26,281 bases of DNA, taken from contig NW_003119068.1 of NCBI RefSeq assembly GCF_000003605.2, positions 1-26,281 on the forward strand. The letters are read 5' to 3'. This DNA comes from Saccoglossus kowalevskii. Taxonomy: Eukaryota; Hemichordata; Enteropneusta; Harrimaniidae. Each line of letters begins with the position of its first letter. Within the stretch, counting starts at the first letter, position 1. Shown here one piece after another: positions 11,834 through 22,628 of the stretch. The notes under the pieces are model-generated. The model was not told the origin of the DNA. It was given only the letters and a program-made list of their open reading frames with translations, and searched no databases. A program made the translations under genes and the position numbers.

Positions 11834-12764
11834 GATGTGTCTCTCGTAAGTTGACCTATGACCTATCCATGCTTCGAAAGTCAGTATGTTAGTAAACGGC
11901 CATTTACGACATATTAATTCACTTTTCCTAACATTTAACTATGGGTGTCGATAATATAACAACATAGGTCACATTTCCATGTAATTTTGCTAACTTTACA
12001 ACTACTTCTCACTACTTTGTAAGCAGTTTGTTTATCATTTCACGTATTCATAGTGGTATAATCTGCTAATATATCAGGCCTTTCCAACACATTTGCTCAT
12101 TTTACTATATTTTTAACTGTGGGGTCGATATTACAATGACTTAGGTAAAATGTATTAGCAAACCCACCTACTTTTCTAATGCTTTTCCTATCTGTTGAGG
12201 ATGTTTTAGAAAATGTTACGGTAAGCTCATTGGGTACTATTCTAATATACAAGACTTTCACTTGCATTTTATTCACTTTTCGTACTTTATAATTTCGCGG
12301 TTAGATATGACAACAACTTAGTTCAAACATACACGCTATTCTACAAACTTTGCATTCATTTTGTACAGCTTTGTACGCAATTTTAATAGCTGACATCCAC
12401 TATAGCCGACCGCGAGAGGGAGTTGTGCATTGAAAATACGTGCAAATTTTAAAACATTATATAAACTTAAATTATCAAAATAACCAGCACAACTTTCTGC
12501 TATAAAGGTGTTACATTTCAATAATAAAAATACAAAAAAATACTTTATGTCTTTTCCATGTTTGTTTCGGAACCAAAAAAAAAATGTATTTAACAAGCTT
12601 GTTAGCTCAAGTAGTCTCCCATGCAATAACGAAGCACGCCCTATTGATCTTAACTTTTGTGACATGTCCATCACATGATTACTCGACTACTGGGATCATT
12701 CGAATTTTATTCGAATTGGCGGCCATTTAATGATTGAAAGTGTTTCGAATTGTCATTCGTATCA
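11834..12764 (+). repeat. Satellite unit 14 (931 bp, mostly class A)
   Basis: Starts with a damaged landmark (AGATGTGTCTCTCG). It has CGTATTCAT and ATATCAGGCC, then the B-like CTCATTTTACT and the A-like CTGTGGGGTCG. GTTGAGGATG, CTCATTGGG and ACAAGACTTTC are shared with unit 16. A T-to-A change in CAATAACG removes a minus-strand stop and gives an incidental 112-codon frame. Confidence 0.95.
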
Positions 12765-13696
12765 CGTGTGTCTTTCGTAAGTTGACCTCTGACCTATCTA
12801 TGCTTAGAAAGTCAGTACGTTAGTAAACGGCCGTTTACGACATATTAATTCACTTTTCCTAACATTTAACTATGGGTGTCGATAATATAAGAACATAGGT
12901 CACATTTCCATGTAATTTTGCTAACTTTACAACTACTTTTCACTACTTTGTAATCAGTTTGTTTATCATTTCATGGTTTCATAGTGGTATAATCAGCTAA
13001 TGTATAAGACTTTTCCAACACATTTGCCCATTTTACTATATTTTTAACCGTGTTGTCGATATTACAATGACTTAGGTAAAATGTATTAGCAAACCCACCT
13101 ACTTTTCTAATGTTTTTCCTATCATTTTAGGATGTTTTAGAACATGCTACGGTAAGCTCATAGGGCACTATTCTAATATACGAGACGTTCACTTGCATTT
13201 TATTCACTTTCCGTACTTTATAATTTTACGGTTAGATATGACAACAACTTAGTTCAAACATACACGCTATTCTACCAACTTTGCACTCACTTTGTACAGC
13301 TTTGTACGCAATTTTAAAAGCTGACATCCACTATAGCCGACCGCAAGAGGGAGTTGTGCATTGAAAATACGTGCAAATTTTTAAACATTCTATAAACTTA
13401 AATTATCAAAATAACCAGCACGACTTTCTGCTATAAAGGTGTTACATTTCAATAATAAAAATACAAAAAAAAAATACTTTATGTCTTTTCCATGTTTGTT
13501 ACGGAACCAAAAAAAATGTATTTCACCAGCTTGTTAGCTCAAGTAGTCTCCTGTGCAATTACTAGCCACGCCCCATAGATCTTAAATTTTGTGACACGCC
13601 CATCACATGATCACTTGACTACTGGGATCATTTGAATTTTATTCGAATTGCCGGCCATTTAATCTTTGGAAGTGTTTCGAATTGTCATTCGTTTCA
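12765..13696 (+). repeat. Satellite unit 15 (932 bp, class B)
   Basis: Class B. AATATAAGAACATAGG is shared with unit 16. The second half (TGTTACGG, TTTCACCAGC, CTCCTGTGCAATTACTAG) is shared with unit 13. Private features are GGCCGTTTACG and GAATTGCCGG. The first A tract is expanded. Confidence 0.95.
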
Positions 13697-14627
13697 CGTG
13701 TGTCTTTCGTAAGTTGACCTCTGACCTATCTATGCTTCGAAAGTCAGTACGTTAGTAAACGGCCATTTACGACATATTAATTCACTTTTCCTAACATTTA
13801 ACTATGGGTGTCGATAATATAAGAACATAGGTCACATTTCCATGTAATTTTGCTAACTTTACAACCAGTTTTCACTACTTTGTAATCAGTTTGTTTATCA
13901 TTTTATGGTTTCATAGTGGTATAATCTGCTAATGTATAAGACTTTTCCAACACATTTGCTCATTTTACTATATTTTTAACTGTGGGGTCGATATTACAAT
14001 GACTTAGGTAAAATGTATTAGCAAACCCACCTACTTTTCTAATGCTTTTCCTATCTTTTGAGGATGTTTTAGAACATGTTACGGTAAGCTCATTGGGCAC
14101 TATTCTAATATACAAGACTTTCACTTGCATTTTATTCACTTTCCGTACTTTATAATTTTACGGTTAGATATGACAACAACTTAGTTCAAACATACACGCT
14201 ATTCTACCAACTTTTCACTCACTTTGTACAGCTTTGTACGCAATTTTAAAAGCTGACATCCACTATAGCCGACCGCAAGAGGGAGTTGTGCATTGAAAAT
14301 ACGTGCAAATATTTAAACATTCTATAAACATAAATTATCAAAAAAACCAGCACGACTTTCTGCTATAAAGGAGTTATATTTCTATAATAAAAATACAAAA
14401 AAAAATACTTTATGTCTTTTTCATGTTTGTTTCGGAACCAAAAAAAATGTATTTCACCAGCTTGTTAGCTCAAGTAGTCTCCCATGCAATTACGAGGCAC
14501 GCACTAGTGATCTTAACTTTTGTGACATGTCCATCACATGATCACTCGACTACTTGGATCATTTGAATTTTATTCGAATTGGCGGCCATTTAATCTTTGG
14601 AAGTGTTTCGAATTGTCATTCGTTTCA
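13697..14627 (+). repeat. Satellite unit 16 (931 bp, B-to-A recombinant)
   Basis: Class B at AATGTATAAGAC but class A at CTGTGGGGTCG, so a switch falls near 13940-13985. TTGAGGATG, CTCATTGGG and ACAAGACTTTC are shared with unit 14. Private features include AACCAGTTTTCAC, AACTTTTCACTC, GGAGTTATATTTCTATAAT and ACTTGGATC. Confidence 0.95.
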
Positions 14628-15558
14628 CGTGTGTCTTTCGTAAGTTGACCTCTGACCTATCTATGCTTCGAAAGTCAGACCGTTAGTAAACGGCCATTTA
14701 CGACATATTAATTCACTTTTCCTAACATTTAACTATGGGTGTCGATAATATAACAAAATAGGTCACATTTCAATGTAATTTTGCTAACTTTACAACTACT
14801 TTCCACTACTTTGTAATCAGTTTGTTTATCATTTCACGGATTCATAGTGGTATAATCTGCTAATATATGAGGCTTTTCCAACACATTTGCTCATTTTTTC
14901 TATATTTTTAACTGTGGGGTCGATATTACAATGACTTAGGTAAAATGTATTAGCAAACCCACCTAATTTTCTAATGCTTTTCCTATCGTTTTAGGATATT
15001 TTAGAACATGCTACGGTAAGCTCATAGGGCACTATACTAATATACGAGACGTTCACTTGCATTTTATTCACTTTCCGTACTTTATAATTTTACGGCTAGA
15101 TATGACAACAACTTAGTTCAAACATACACGCTATTCTACCAACTTTGCACTCACTTTGTACAGCTTTGTACGCAATTTTTATAGCTGACATCCACTATAG
15201 CCGACCGCAAGAGGGAGTTGTGCATTGAAAATACGTGCAAATTTTTAAACATTCTATAAACTTAAATTATCAAAATAACCAGCACGACTTTCTGCTATAA
15301 AGGTGTTACATTTCAATAATAAAAATACAAAAAAATACTTTATGTCTTTTCCATATTTGTTTCGGAACCCCCAAAAAATGTATTTAACAACCTTGTTAGC
15401 TCAAGTAGTCTCCCATGCAATTGCGAGGCACGCCCTATTGATCGTAACTTTTGTGACAGGTCCATCACATGATCACACGACTACTGGGATCATTTAATTT
15501 CAATTCGAATTGGCGGCCATTTAATGTTTGAAAGTGTTTCGAATTGTCATTCGTTTTA
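14628..15558 (+). repeat. Satellite unit 17 (931 bp, class A)
   Basis: Class A. The head GACCTCTGACCTATCTATG continues the block from unit 16. ACGGCTAGATATG is shared with unit 1. The tail (AACAACCTTG, GATCACACGACT, palindrome CAATTCGAATTG at 15501-15512) resembles the tail of unit 2, about 13.7 kb away. Confidence 0.95.
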
Positions 15559-16487
15559 CGTGTGTCTTTCGTAAGTTGACCTATGACCTATCCATGCTTC
15601 GAAAGTCAGTACGTTAGTAAACGGCTATTTACGACATATTAATTCACGTTTCCTAACATTTAACTATGGGTATCAATAATATAACAACATAGGTCACATT
15701 TCCATGTAATTATGCTAAATTTGCAACCACTTTTCACTACTTTGTAATTAGTTTGTTTGTCATTTCACGGATTCATAGTGGTATAATCTGCTAATATATG
15801 AGGCTTTTCCAGCACATTTGCTCATTTTTTCTATATTTTTAACTGTGGGGTCGATATTACAATGACTTAGGTAAAATGTATTAGCAAACCCACCTACTTT
15901 TCCAGTGCTTTTCCTATCGTTTTAGGATGCTTTAGAACATGCTACGGTAAGCTCATAGGGCACTATTCTAATATACGAGACGTTCACTTGCATTTTATTC
16001 ACTTTCCGTACTTTATAATTTTACGGTTAGATATGACAACAACTTAGTTCAAACATACACGCTATTCTACCAACTTTGCACTCACTTTGTACAACTTTGT
16101 ACGCAATTTTAATAGCTGACATCCACTATAGCCGACCGCAAGAGGGAGTTGTGCATTGAAACTACGTGCACATTTTTAAACATTCTATAAACTTAAATTA
16201 TCAAAATAACCAGCACGACTTTCTGCTATAAAGGTGTTACATTTCAATAATAAAAATACAAAAAAATACTTTATGTATTCCATGTTTGATTCGGAACCAA
16301 AAAAAAATGTATTTAACTAGCTTGTTAGCTCAAGTAGTCTCCCATGCAATTACGAGGCACGCCCTATTGATCTTAACTTTTGTGCCAGGTCCATCACATG
16401 ATCACTCGACTACTGGAATCATTTGAATTTTATTCGAATTGGCGGCCATTTAATGTTTGAAAGTGTTTCGAATTGTCATTCGTATCA
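15559..16487 (+). repeat. Satellite unit 18 (929 bp, class A)
   Basis: Class A and close to units 9 and 10: GGCTATTTACG, CACGTTTCC, GGGTATCAAT, TAATTAGTTTGTTTGTC and CTTTTCCAGTGC. It forms the first half of the block that matches units 10-11. Private features are TTATGCTAAATTTG and GTTTGATTCGG. Confidence 0.95.
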
Positions 16488-17415
16488 CGTGTGTCTTTCG
16501 TATGTTGACCTATGACCTATCCATGCATCGAAAGTCAGTACGTTAGTAAACGGCCATTTACGATATATTAATTCACTTTTCCTAACATTTAACTATGGGT
16601 CTCAATAATATAACAACATAGGTCACATTTCCATGTAATTTTGCTAACTTTACAACTACTTGTCACTACTTTGTAAGCAGTTTGTTTATCATTTCACGGT
16701 TTCATAGTGGTATAATCTGCTAATGTATAAGACTTTTCCAACACATTTGCCCATTTTACTATATTTTTAACCGTGTTGTCGATATTACAATGACTTAGGT
16801 AAAATGTATTAGCAAACTCACCTACTTTTCCAATGCTTTTCCTATCGTTTTAGGATGCTTTAGAACATGCTACGGTAAGCTCATAGGGCACTATTCTAAT
16901 ATACGAGACGTTCACTTGCATTTTATTCACTTTCCGTACTTTATAATTTTACGGTTAAATATGACAACAACTTAGTTCAAACATACACGCTATTCTACCA
17001 ACTTTGCACTCACTTTGTACAGCTTTGTACGCAATTTTAATAGCTGACATCCACTATAGCCGACCGCAAGAGGGAGTTGTGTATTGAAACTACGTGCACA
17101 TTTTTAAACATTCTATAAACTTAAATTATCAAAATAACCAGCACGACTTTCTGCTATAAAGGTGTTACATTTCAATAATAAAAATACAAAAAAATACTTT
17201 AAGTATTCCATGTTTGTTTCGGAACCAAAAAAAAATGTATTTAACAACCTTGTTAGCTCAAGTAGCCTCCCATGCAATTACGAGGCACGCCCTATTGATC
17301 TTAAGTTTTGTGTCAGGTCCATTACATGATCACTCGACTACTGGGATCATTTGAATTTTATTCGAATTGGCGGCCATTTAATGTTTGAAAGTGTTTCGAA
17401 TTGTCATTCGTATCA
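16488..17415 (+). repeat. Satellite unit 19 (928 bp, class B)
   Basis: Partner of unit 11. It has CGTATGTTGACC, CCATGCATCG, TTACGATATATT, TACTTGTCAC, GGTTAAATATG and CTTTAAGTATTCC. It differs from unit 11 at the class site (GGTTTCAT here). Private tail changes are AAGTAGCCTCC, CTTAAGTTTTG and CCATTACATG. Confidence 0.95.
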
Positions 17416-18343
17416 CGTGTGTCTTTCGTAAGTTGACCTATGACCTATCCATGCTTCGAAAGTCAGTATGTTAGTAAACGGCCATTTACGACATATTAAT
17501 TCACTTTTCCTAACATTTAACTATGGGCGTCGATAATATAACAACATAGGTCACATTTCCATGTAATTTTGCGAACTTTGCAACCACTTTTCACTACTTT
17601 GTAATTAGTTTGTTTGTCATTTCACGGATTCATAGTGGTATAATCTGCTAATATATGAGGCTTTTCCAGCACATTTGCTCATTTTTTCTATATTTTTAAC
17701 TGTGGGGTCGATATTACAATGACTTAGGTAAAATGTATTAGCAAACCCACCTACTTTTCCAATGCTTTTCCTATCGTTTTAGGATGCTTTAGAACATGCT
17801 ACGGTAAGCTCATAGGGCACTATTCTAATATACGAGACGTTCACTTGCATTTTATTCACTTTCCGTACTTTATAATTTTACGGTTAGATATGACAACAAC
17901 TTAGTTCAAACATACACGCTATTCTACCAACTTTGCACTCACTTTGTACAGCTTTGTACGCAATTTTAATAGCTGACATCCACTACAGCCGACCGCAAGA
18001 GGGAGTTGTGTATTGAAACTACGTGCACATTTTTAAACATTCTATAAACTTAAATTATCAAAATAACCAGCACGACTTTCTGCTATAAAGGTGTTACATT
18101 TCAATAATAAAAATACAAAAAAATACTTTAAGTATTCCATGTTTGTTTGGGAACCAAAAAAAATGTATTTAACAACCTTGTTAGCTCAAGTAGTCTCCCA
18201 TGCAATTACGAGGCACGCCCTATTGATCTTAACTTTTGGGTCAGGTCCATCACATGATCACTCGACTACTGGGATCATTTGAATTTTATTTGAATTGGCG
18301 GCCATTTAATGTTTGAAAGTGTTTCGAATTGTCATTCGTATCC
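17416..18343 (+). repeat. Satellite unit 20 (928 bp, class A)
   Basis: Class A. GTATGTTAGTAAAC and GGGCGTCGATAAT are shared with the adjacent unit 21, and CTTTAAGTATTCC with units 11 and 19. Private features are TTTTGCGAAC, CACTACAGCCG, TTTGGGAACC, TTTTGGGTCAGG and ATTTGAATTGG. Confidence 0.95.
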
Positions 18344-19270
18344 CGTGTGTCTTTCGTAAGTTGACCTATGACCTATCCATGCTTCGAAAGTCAGTATGTT
18401 AGTAAACGGCCATTTACGACATATTAATTCACTTTTCCTAACATTTAACTATGGGCGTCGATAATATAACAACATAGGTCACATTTCCATGTAATTTTGC
18501 TAACTTTGCAACCACTTTTCACTACTTTGTAATCAGTTTGTTAATCATTTCACGGATTCATAGTGGTATATTCTGCTAATATATGAGGCTTTTCCAACAC
18601 ATTTGCTCATTTTTTCTATATTTTAACTGTAGGGTCGATATTACAATGACTTAGGTAAAATGTATTAGCAAACCCACCTACTTTTCCAATGCTTTTCCTA
18701 TCGTTTTAGGATGCTTTAGAACATGCTACGGTAAGCTCATAGGGCACTATTCTAATATACGAGACGTTCGCTTGCATTTTATTCACTTTCCGTACTTTAT
18801 AATTTTACGGTTAGATATGACAACAACTTAGTTCAAACATACACGCTATTCTACCAACTTTGCAGTCACTTTGTACAGCTTTGTACGCAATTTTAATAGC
18901 TGACATCCACTATAGCCGACCGCAAGAGGGAGTTGTGCATTGAAACTACGTGCACATTTTTAAACATTCTATAAACTTAAATTATCAAAATAACCAGCAC
19001 GACTTTCTGCTATAAAGGTGTTACATTTCAATAATAAAAATACAAAAAAATACTTTATGTATTCCATGTTTTTTTCGGAACCAAAAAAAATGTATTTAGC
19101 AAGCTTGTTAGCTCAAGTAGTCTCCCATGCAATTACGAGGCACGCCCTATTGATCTTAACTTTTGTGCCAGGTCCATCACATGATCACTCGACTACTGGG
19201 ATCATTTGAATTTTATTCTAATTGGCGGCCATTTAATGTTTGAAAGTGTTTCGAATTGTCATTCGTATCA
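18344..19270 (+). repeat. Satellite unit 21 (927 bp, class A)
   Basis: Class A, a near neighbour of unit 20 through GGGCGTCGATAAT. Private features are GTTAATCATTTC, GGTATATTCTGC, a one-T loss with CTGTAGGGTCG, GACGTTCGCTTG, TTTGCAGTCAC and TTTTTTTCGGAACC. Confidence 0.95.
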
Positions 19271-20200
19271 CCTGTGTCTTTCGTAAGTTGACCTATGACC
19301 TATCCATGCTTCGAAAGTCAGTACGTTAGTAAACGGCTATTTACGACATATTAATTCACGTTTCCTAACATTTAACTATGGGTATCAATAATATAACAAC
19401 ATACGTCACATTTCCATGTAATTTTGCTAATTTTGCAACCACTTTTCACTACTTTGTAATTAGTTTGTTTGTCATTTCACGTATTCATAGTGGTATAATC
19501 TGCTAATATATGAGCTTTTCCAGCACATTTGCTCATTTTTTCTATATTTTTAACTGTGGGGTCGATATTACAATGACTTAGGTAAAATGTATTAGCAAAC
19601 CCACCTACTTTTCTAATGCTTTTCCTATCGTTTTAGGATGTTTTAGAACAAGCTACGGTAAGCTCATAGGGCACTATTCTAATATACGAGACGCTCACTT
19701 GCATTTTATTCACATTCCGTACTTTATAATTTTACGGTTAGATATGACAACAACTTAGTTCAAACATACACGCCATTCTACCAACTTTGCACTCACTTTG
19801 TACAGCTTTGTACGCAATTTTAATAGCTGACATCCACTATAGCCGACCGCAAGAGGAAGTTGTGCATTGAAAATACGTGCAAATGTTTAAACATTCTATA
19901 AACTTAAATTATCAAAATAACCAGCACAACTTTCTGCTATAAAGGTGTTACATTTCAATAACAAAAATACAAAAAAATACTTTATGTCTTTTCCATGTTT
20001 GTTTTGGAACCAAAAATAAATATATTTAACAACCTTGTTAGCTCAAGTAGTCTCCCATGCAATTACGAGGCACGCCCTGATGATCTTAACTTTTGTGACA
20101 GGTCCATCACATGATCACTCGACTACTGGGATCATTTGAATTTTATTCGAATTGGCGGCCATTTAATGTTTGAAAGTGTTTCGAATTGTCATTCGTATCA
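19271..20200 (+). repeat. Satellite unit 22 (930 bp, class A)
   Basis: Class A. The head is of the unit 9/10/18 type (GGCTATTTACG, CACGTTTCC, GGGTATCAAT). CGTATTCAT is shared with units 14, 27 and 29. TAGAACAAGCTACGG and GAGACGCTCAC are shared with unit 23. Private features are CCTGTGTC, CATACGTCAC and CGCCATTC. Confidence 0.95.
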
Positions 20201-21126
20201 CGTGTGTCTTTCGTAAGTTGACCTATGACCTATCCATGCTTCGAAAGTCAGTACTTTAGTAAACGGCCATTTACGACATATTAATTCACTTTTCCTAATA
20301 TTTAACTATGGGTCTCAATAATATAACAACATAGGTCACATTTCCATGTAATTTTGCTAACTTTACAACCACTTTTCACTACTTTGTAATCAGTTTGTTT
20401 ATCATTTCACGGATTCATAGTGGTATAATCTGCTAATATATGAGGCTTTTCCAACACATTTGCTCTTTTTTCTATATTTTTAACTGTGGGGTCGATATTA
20501 CAATGACTTAGGTAAAATGTATTAGCAAACCCACCTACTTTTCTAATGCTTTTCCTATCGTTTTAGGATGTTTTAGAACAAGCTACGGTAAGCTCATAGG
20601 GCACTATTCTAATATACGAGACGCTCACTGCATTTTATTCACTTTCTGTACTTTATAATTTTACAGTTAGATATGACAACAACTTAGTTCACACATACAC
20701 GCTATTCTACCAACTTTGCATTCACTTTGTACAGCTTTGTACGCAATTTTAATAGCTGACATCCACTATAGCCGACCGCAAGAGGGAGTTGTGCATTGAA
20801 AATACGTGCAAATTTTTAAACATTCTATAAACTTAAATTATCAAAAAAACCAGCACGACTTTCTGCTATCAAGGTGTTATATTTCAATAATAAACATACA
20901 AAAAAATGCGTTATGTCTTTTCCATGTTTGTTTCGGAACCAAAAAAATGTATTTCACCAGCTTGTTAGTTCAAGAAGTCTCCCATGCAATTACTAGCCAC
21001 GCCCGCTAGATCTTAACTTTTGTAACAGGCACTTCACATGATCACTCGACTACTGGAATCACTTGAATTTTTTCGAATTGGCGGCCATTTAATCTGTGGA
21101 AGTGTTTCGAATTGCCATTCGTTTCA
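20201..21126 (+). repeat. Satellite unit 23 (926 bp, class A, relatively diverged)
   Basis: Class A. AGAACAAGCTACGG and GAGACGCTCAC are shared with unit 22. It has many private changes in its second half: TTTCTGTAC, CACACATAC, CTATCAAGGTG, AAACATAC, AAATGCGTTATG and TTCAAGAAGTC. The tail is shared with unit 13 (CTGGAATC, GAATTTTTTCG, AATCTGTGGAAG). Confidence 0.95.
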
Positions 21127-22056
21127 CGTGTGTCTTTCGTAAGTTGACCTCTGACCTATCTATGCTTCGAAAGTCAGTACGTTAGTAAACGGCCATTTAC
21201 GACATATTAATTCACTTTTCCTAATATTTAACTGTGGGTCTCAATAATTTAACAGTATAGGTCACATTTCCATGTAATTTTGCTAACTTTACAACTACTT
21301 TTCACTACTTTGTAAGCAGTTTGTTTATCATTTCACGGTTTCATAGTGGTATAATCTGCTAATGTATAAGACTTTTCCAACACATTTGCCCATTTTACTA
21401 TATTTTTAACCGTGTTGTCGATATTACAATGACTTAGGTAAAATGTATTAGCAAACCCACCTACTTTTCCAATGCTTTTCCTAACGCTTTAGGATGCTTT
21501 AGGACAAGCTACGGTAAGCTCATAGGGCAATATTCTAATATACGAGACGTTCACTTGCATTTTATTTACTTTCCGTACTTAATAATTTTACAGTTAGATA
21601 TGACAACAACTTACTTCAAACATAAACGCTATTCTACCAACTTTGCACTCACTTTGTACAGCTTTGTACGCAATTTTAATAGCTGACATCCACTATAGCC
21701 GACCGCTAGAGGGAGTTGTGCTTTGAAACTACGTGCACATTTTTAAACATTCTATAAACTTAAATTATCAAAATAACCAGCACGACTTTCTGCTATAAAG
21801 GTGTTACATTTCAATAATAAAAATACAAAAACATACTTTATGTCTTTTCCATGTTTGTTTCGGAACCAAAAAAAAATGTATTTAACAAGCTTGTTAGCTC
21901 AAGTAGTCTCCCATGCAATTACGAGGCACGCCCTATTGATCTTAACTTTTGTGACAGGTCCATCACATGATCACTCGACTACTGGGATCATTTGAATTTT
22001 ATTCGAATTGGCGTCCATTTAATGTTTGAAAGTGTTTCGAATTGTCATTCGTATCA
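21127..22056 (+). repeat. Satellite unit 24 (930 bp, class B)
   Basis: Class B. The head GACCTCTGACCTATCTATG continues the block from unit 23. Private features are AACTGTGGGTCTC, AATTTAACAGTATAGG, CTAACGCTTTAGG, AGGACAAGC, CGCTAGAGG, GTGCTTTG and GGCGTCCATTT. Confidence 0.95.
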
Positions 22057-22111
22057 CGTGTGTCTTTCGTAAGTTGACCTATGACCTATCCATGCTTCGA
22101 AAGTCAGTACG

Positions 22112-22288
22112 TTAGTAAACGGCCATTTACGACATATTAATTCACTTTTCCTAACATTTAACTATGGATGTCGATAATATAACAACATAGGTCACATTTC
22201 CATGTAATTTTGCTAACTTTGCAACCACATTTCACTACTTTGTAATCAGTTTGTTTATCATTTCACGGATTCATAGTGGTATAATCTG
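22112..22288 (+). repeat. Internal sub-repeat 1 of the monomer (~177 bp), shown in unit 25
   Basis: Begins TTAGTAAACGGCC, which aligns with the CTAATATATGAGGC that opens sub-repeat 2. Its anchor TCGATAATATAACAACATAGG starts at 22171. The same anchor type recurs at 22349, 178 bp later, and the two match at about 16 of 21 bases without gaps. Equivalent segments occur in every full unit. The ends are approximate because the copies are old and diverged. Confidence 0.6.
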
Positions 22289-22465
22289 CTAATATATGAG
22301 GCTTTTCCAACACATTTGCTCATTTTTTCTATATTTTTAACTGTGGGGTCGATATTACAATGACTTAGGTAAAATGTATTAGCAAACCCACCTAATTTTC
22401 TAATGTTTTTCCTATCGTTTTAGGATGTTTTAGAACATGCTACGGTAAGCTCATAGGGCGCTATT
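22289..22465 (+). repeat. Internal sub-repeat 2 of the monomer (~177 bp), shown in unit 25
   Basis: Opens with CTAATATATGAG and has its anchor TCGATATTACAATG at 22349. Its end (ACGG, TCATAGG, CTATT) parallels the end of sub-repeat 1 (ACGG, TCATAGTGG, TATAATCTG). The opening motif recurs exactly 177 bp later at 22466 as CTAATATACGAAAC. This sub-repeat holds most of the class A/B differences. Confidence 0.65.
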
Positions 22466-22628
22466 CTAATATACGAAACGTTCACTTGCATTTTATTCAC
22501 TTTCCGTACTTTATAATTTTATGGTTAGATATGACAACAACTTAGTTCAAACATACACGCTATTCTACCAACTTTGCACTCACTTTGTACAGCTTTGTAC
22601 GCAATTTTAATAGCTGACATCCACTATA
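22466..22628 (+). repeat. Internal sub-repeat 3 of the monomer (~163 bp), shown in unit 25
   Basis: Opens with CTAATATACGAAAC (CTAATATACGAGAC in most units). The anchor TTAGATATGACAACAACTTAG aligns with the anchor of sub-repeat 2 at 15 of 19 bases and lies 177 bp after it. CACTAT and GCATT landmarks recur about 163 bp later, which sets the end. The remaining 414 bp of the monomer could hold two further decayed copies, but only weak similarity is visible there. Confidence 0.55.

Noticed and set aside
12336-12674. 112-codon minus-strand open frame in unit 14
   Set aside because: It exists only because one T-to-A change removed the stop present at that phase in the other copies. It starts at GTG, and neighbouring units have the frame closed.
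20806-21009. 67-codon plus-strand frame in unit 23
   Set aside because: Non-ATG start, single-copy, and produced by private substitutions in a diverged monomer.
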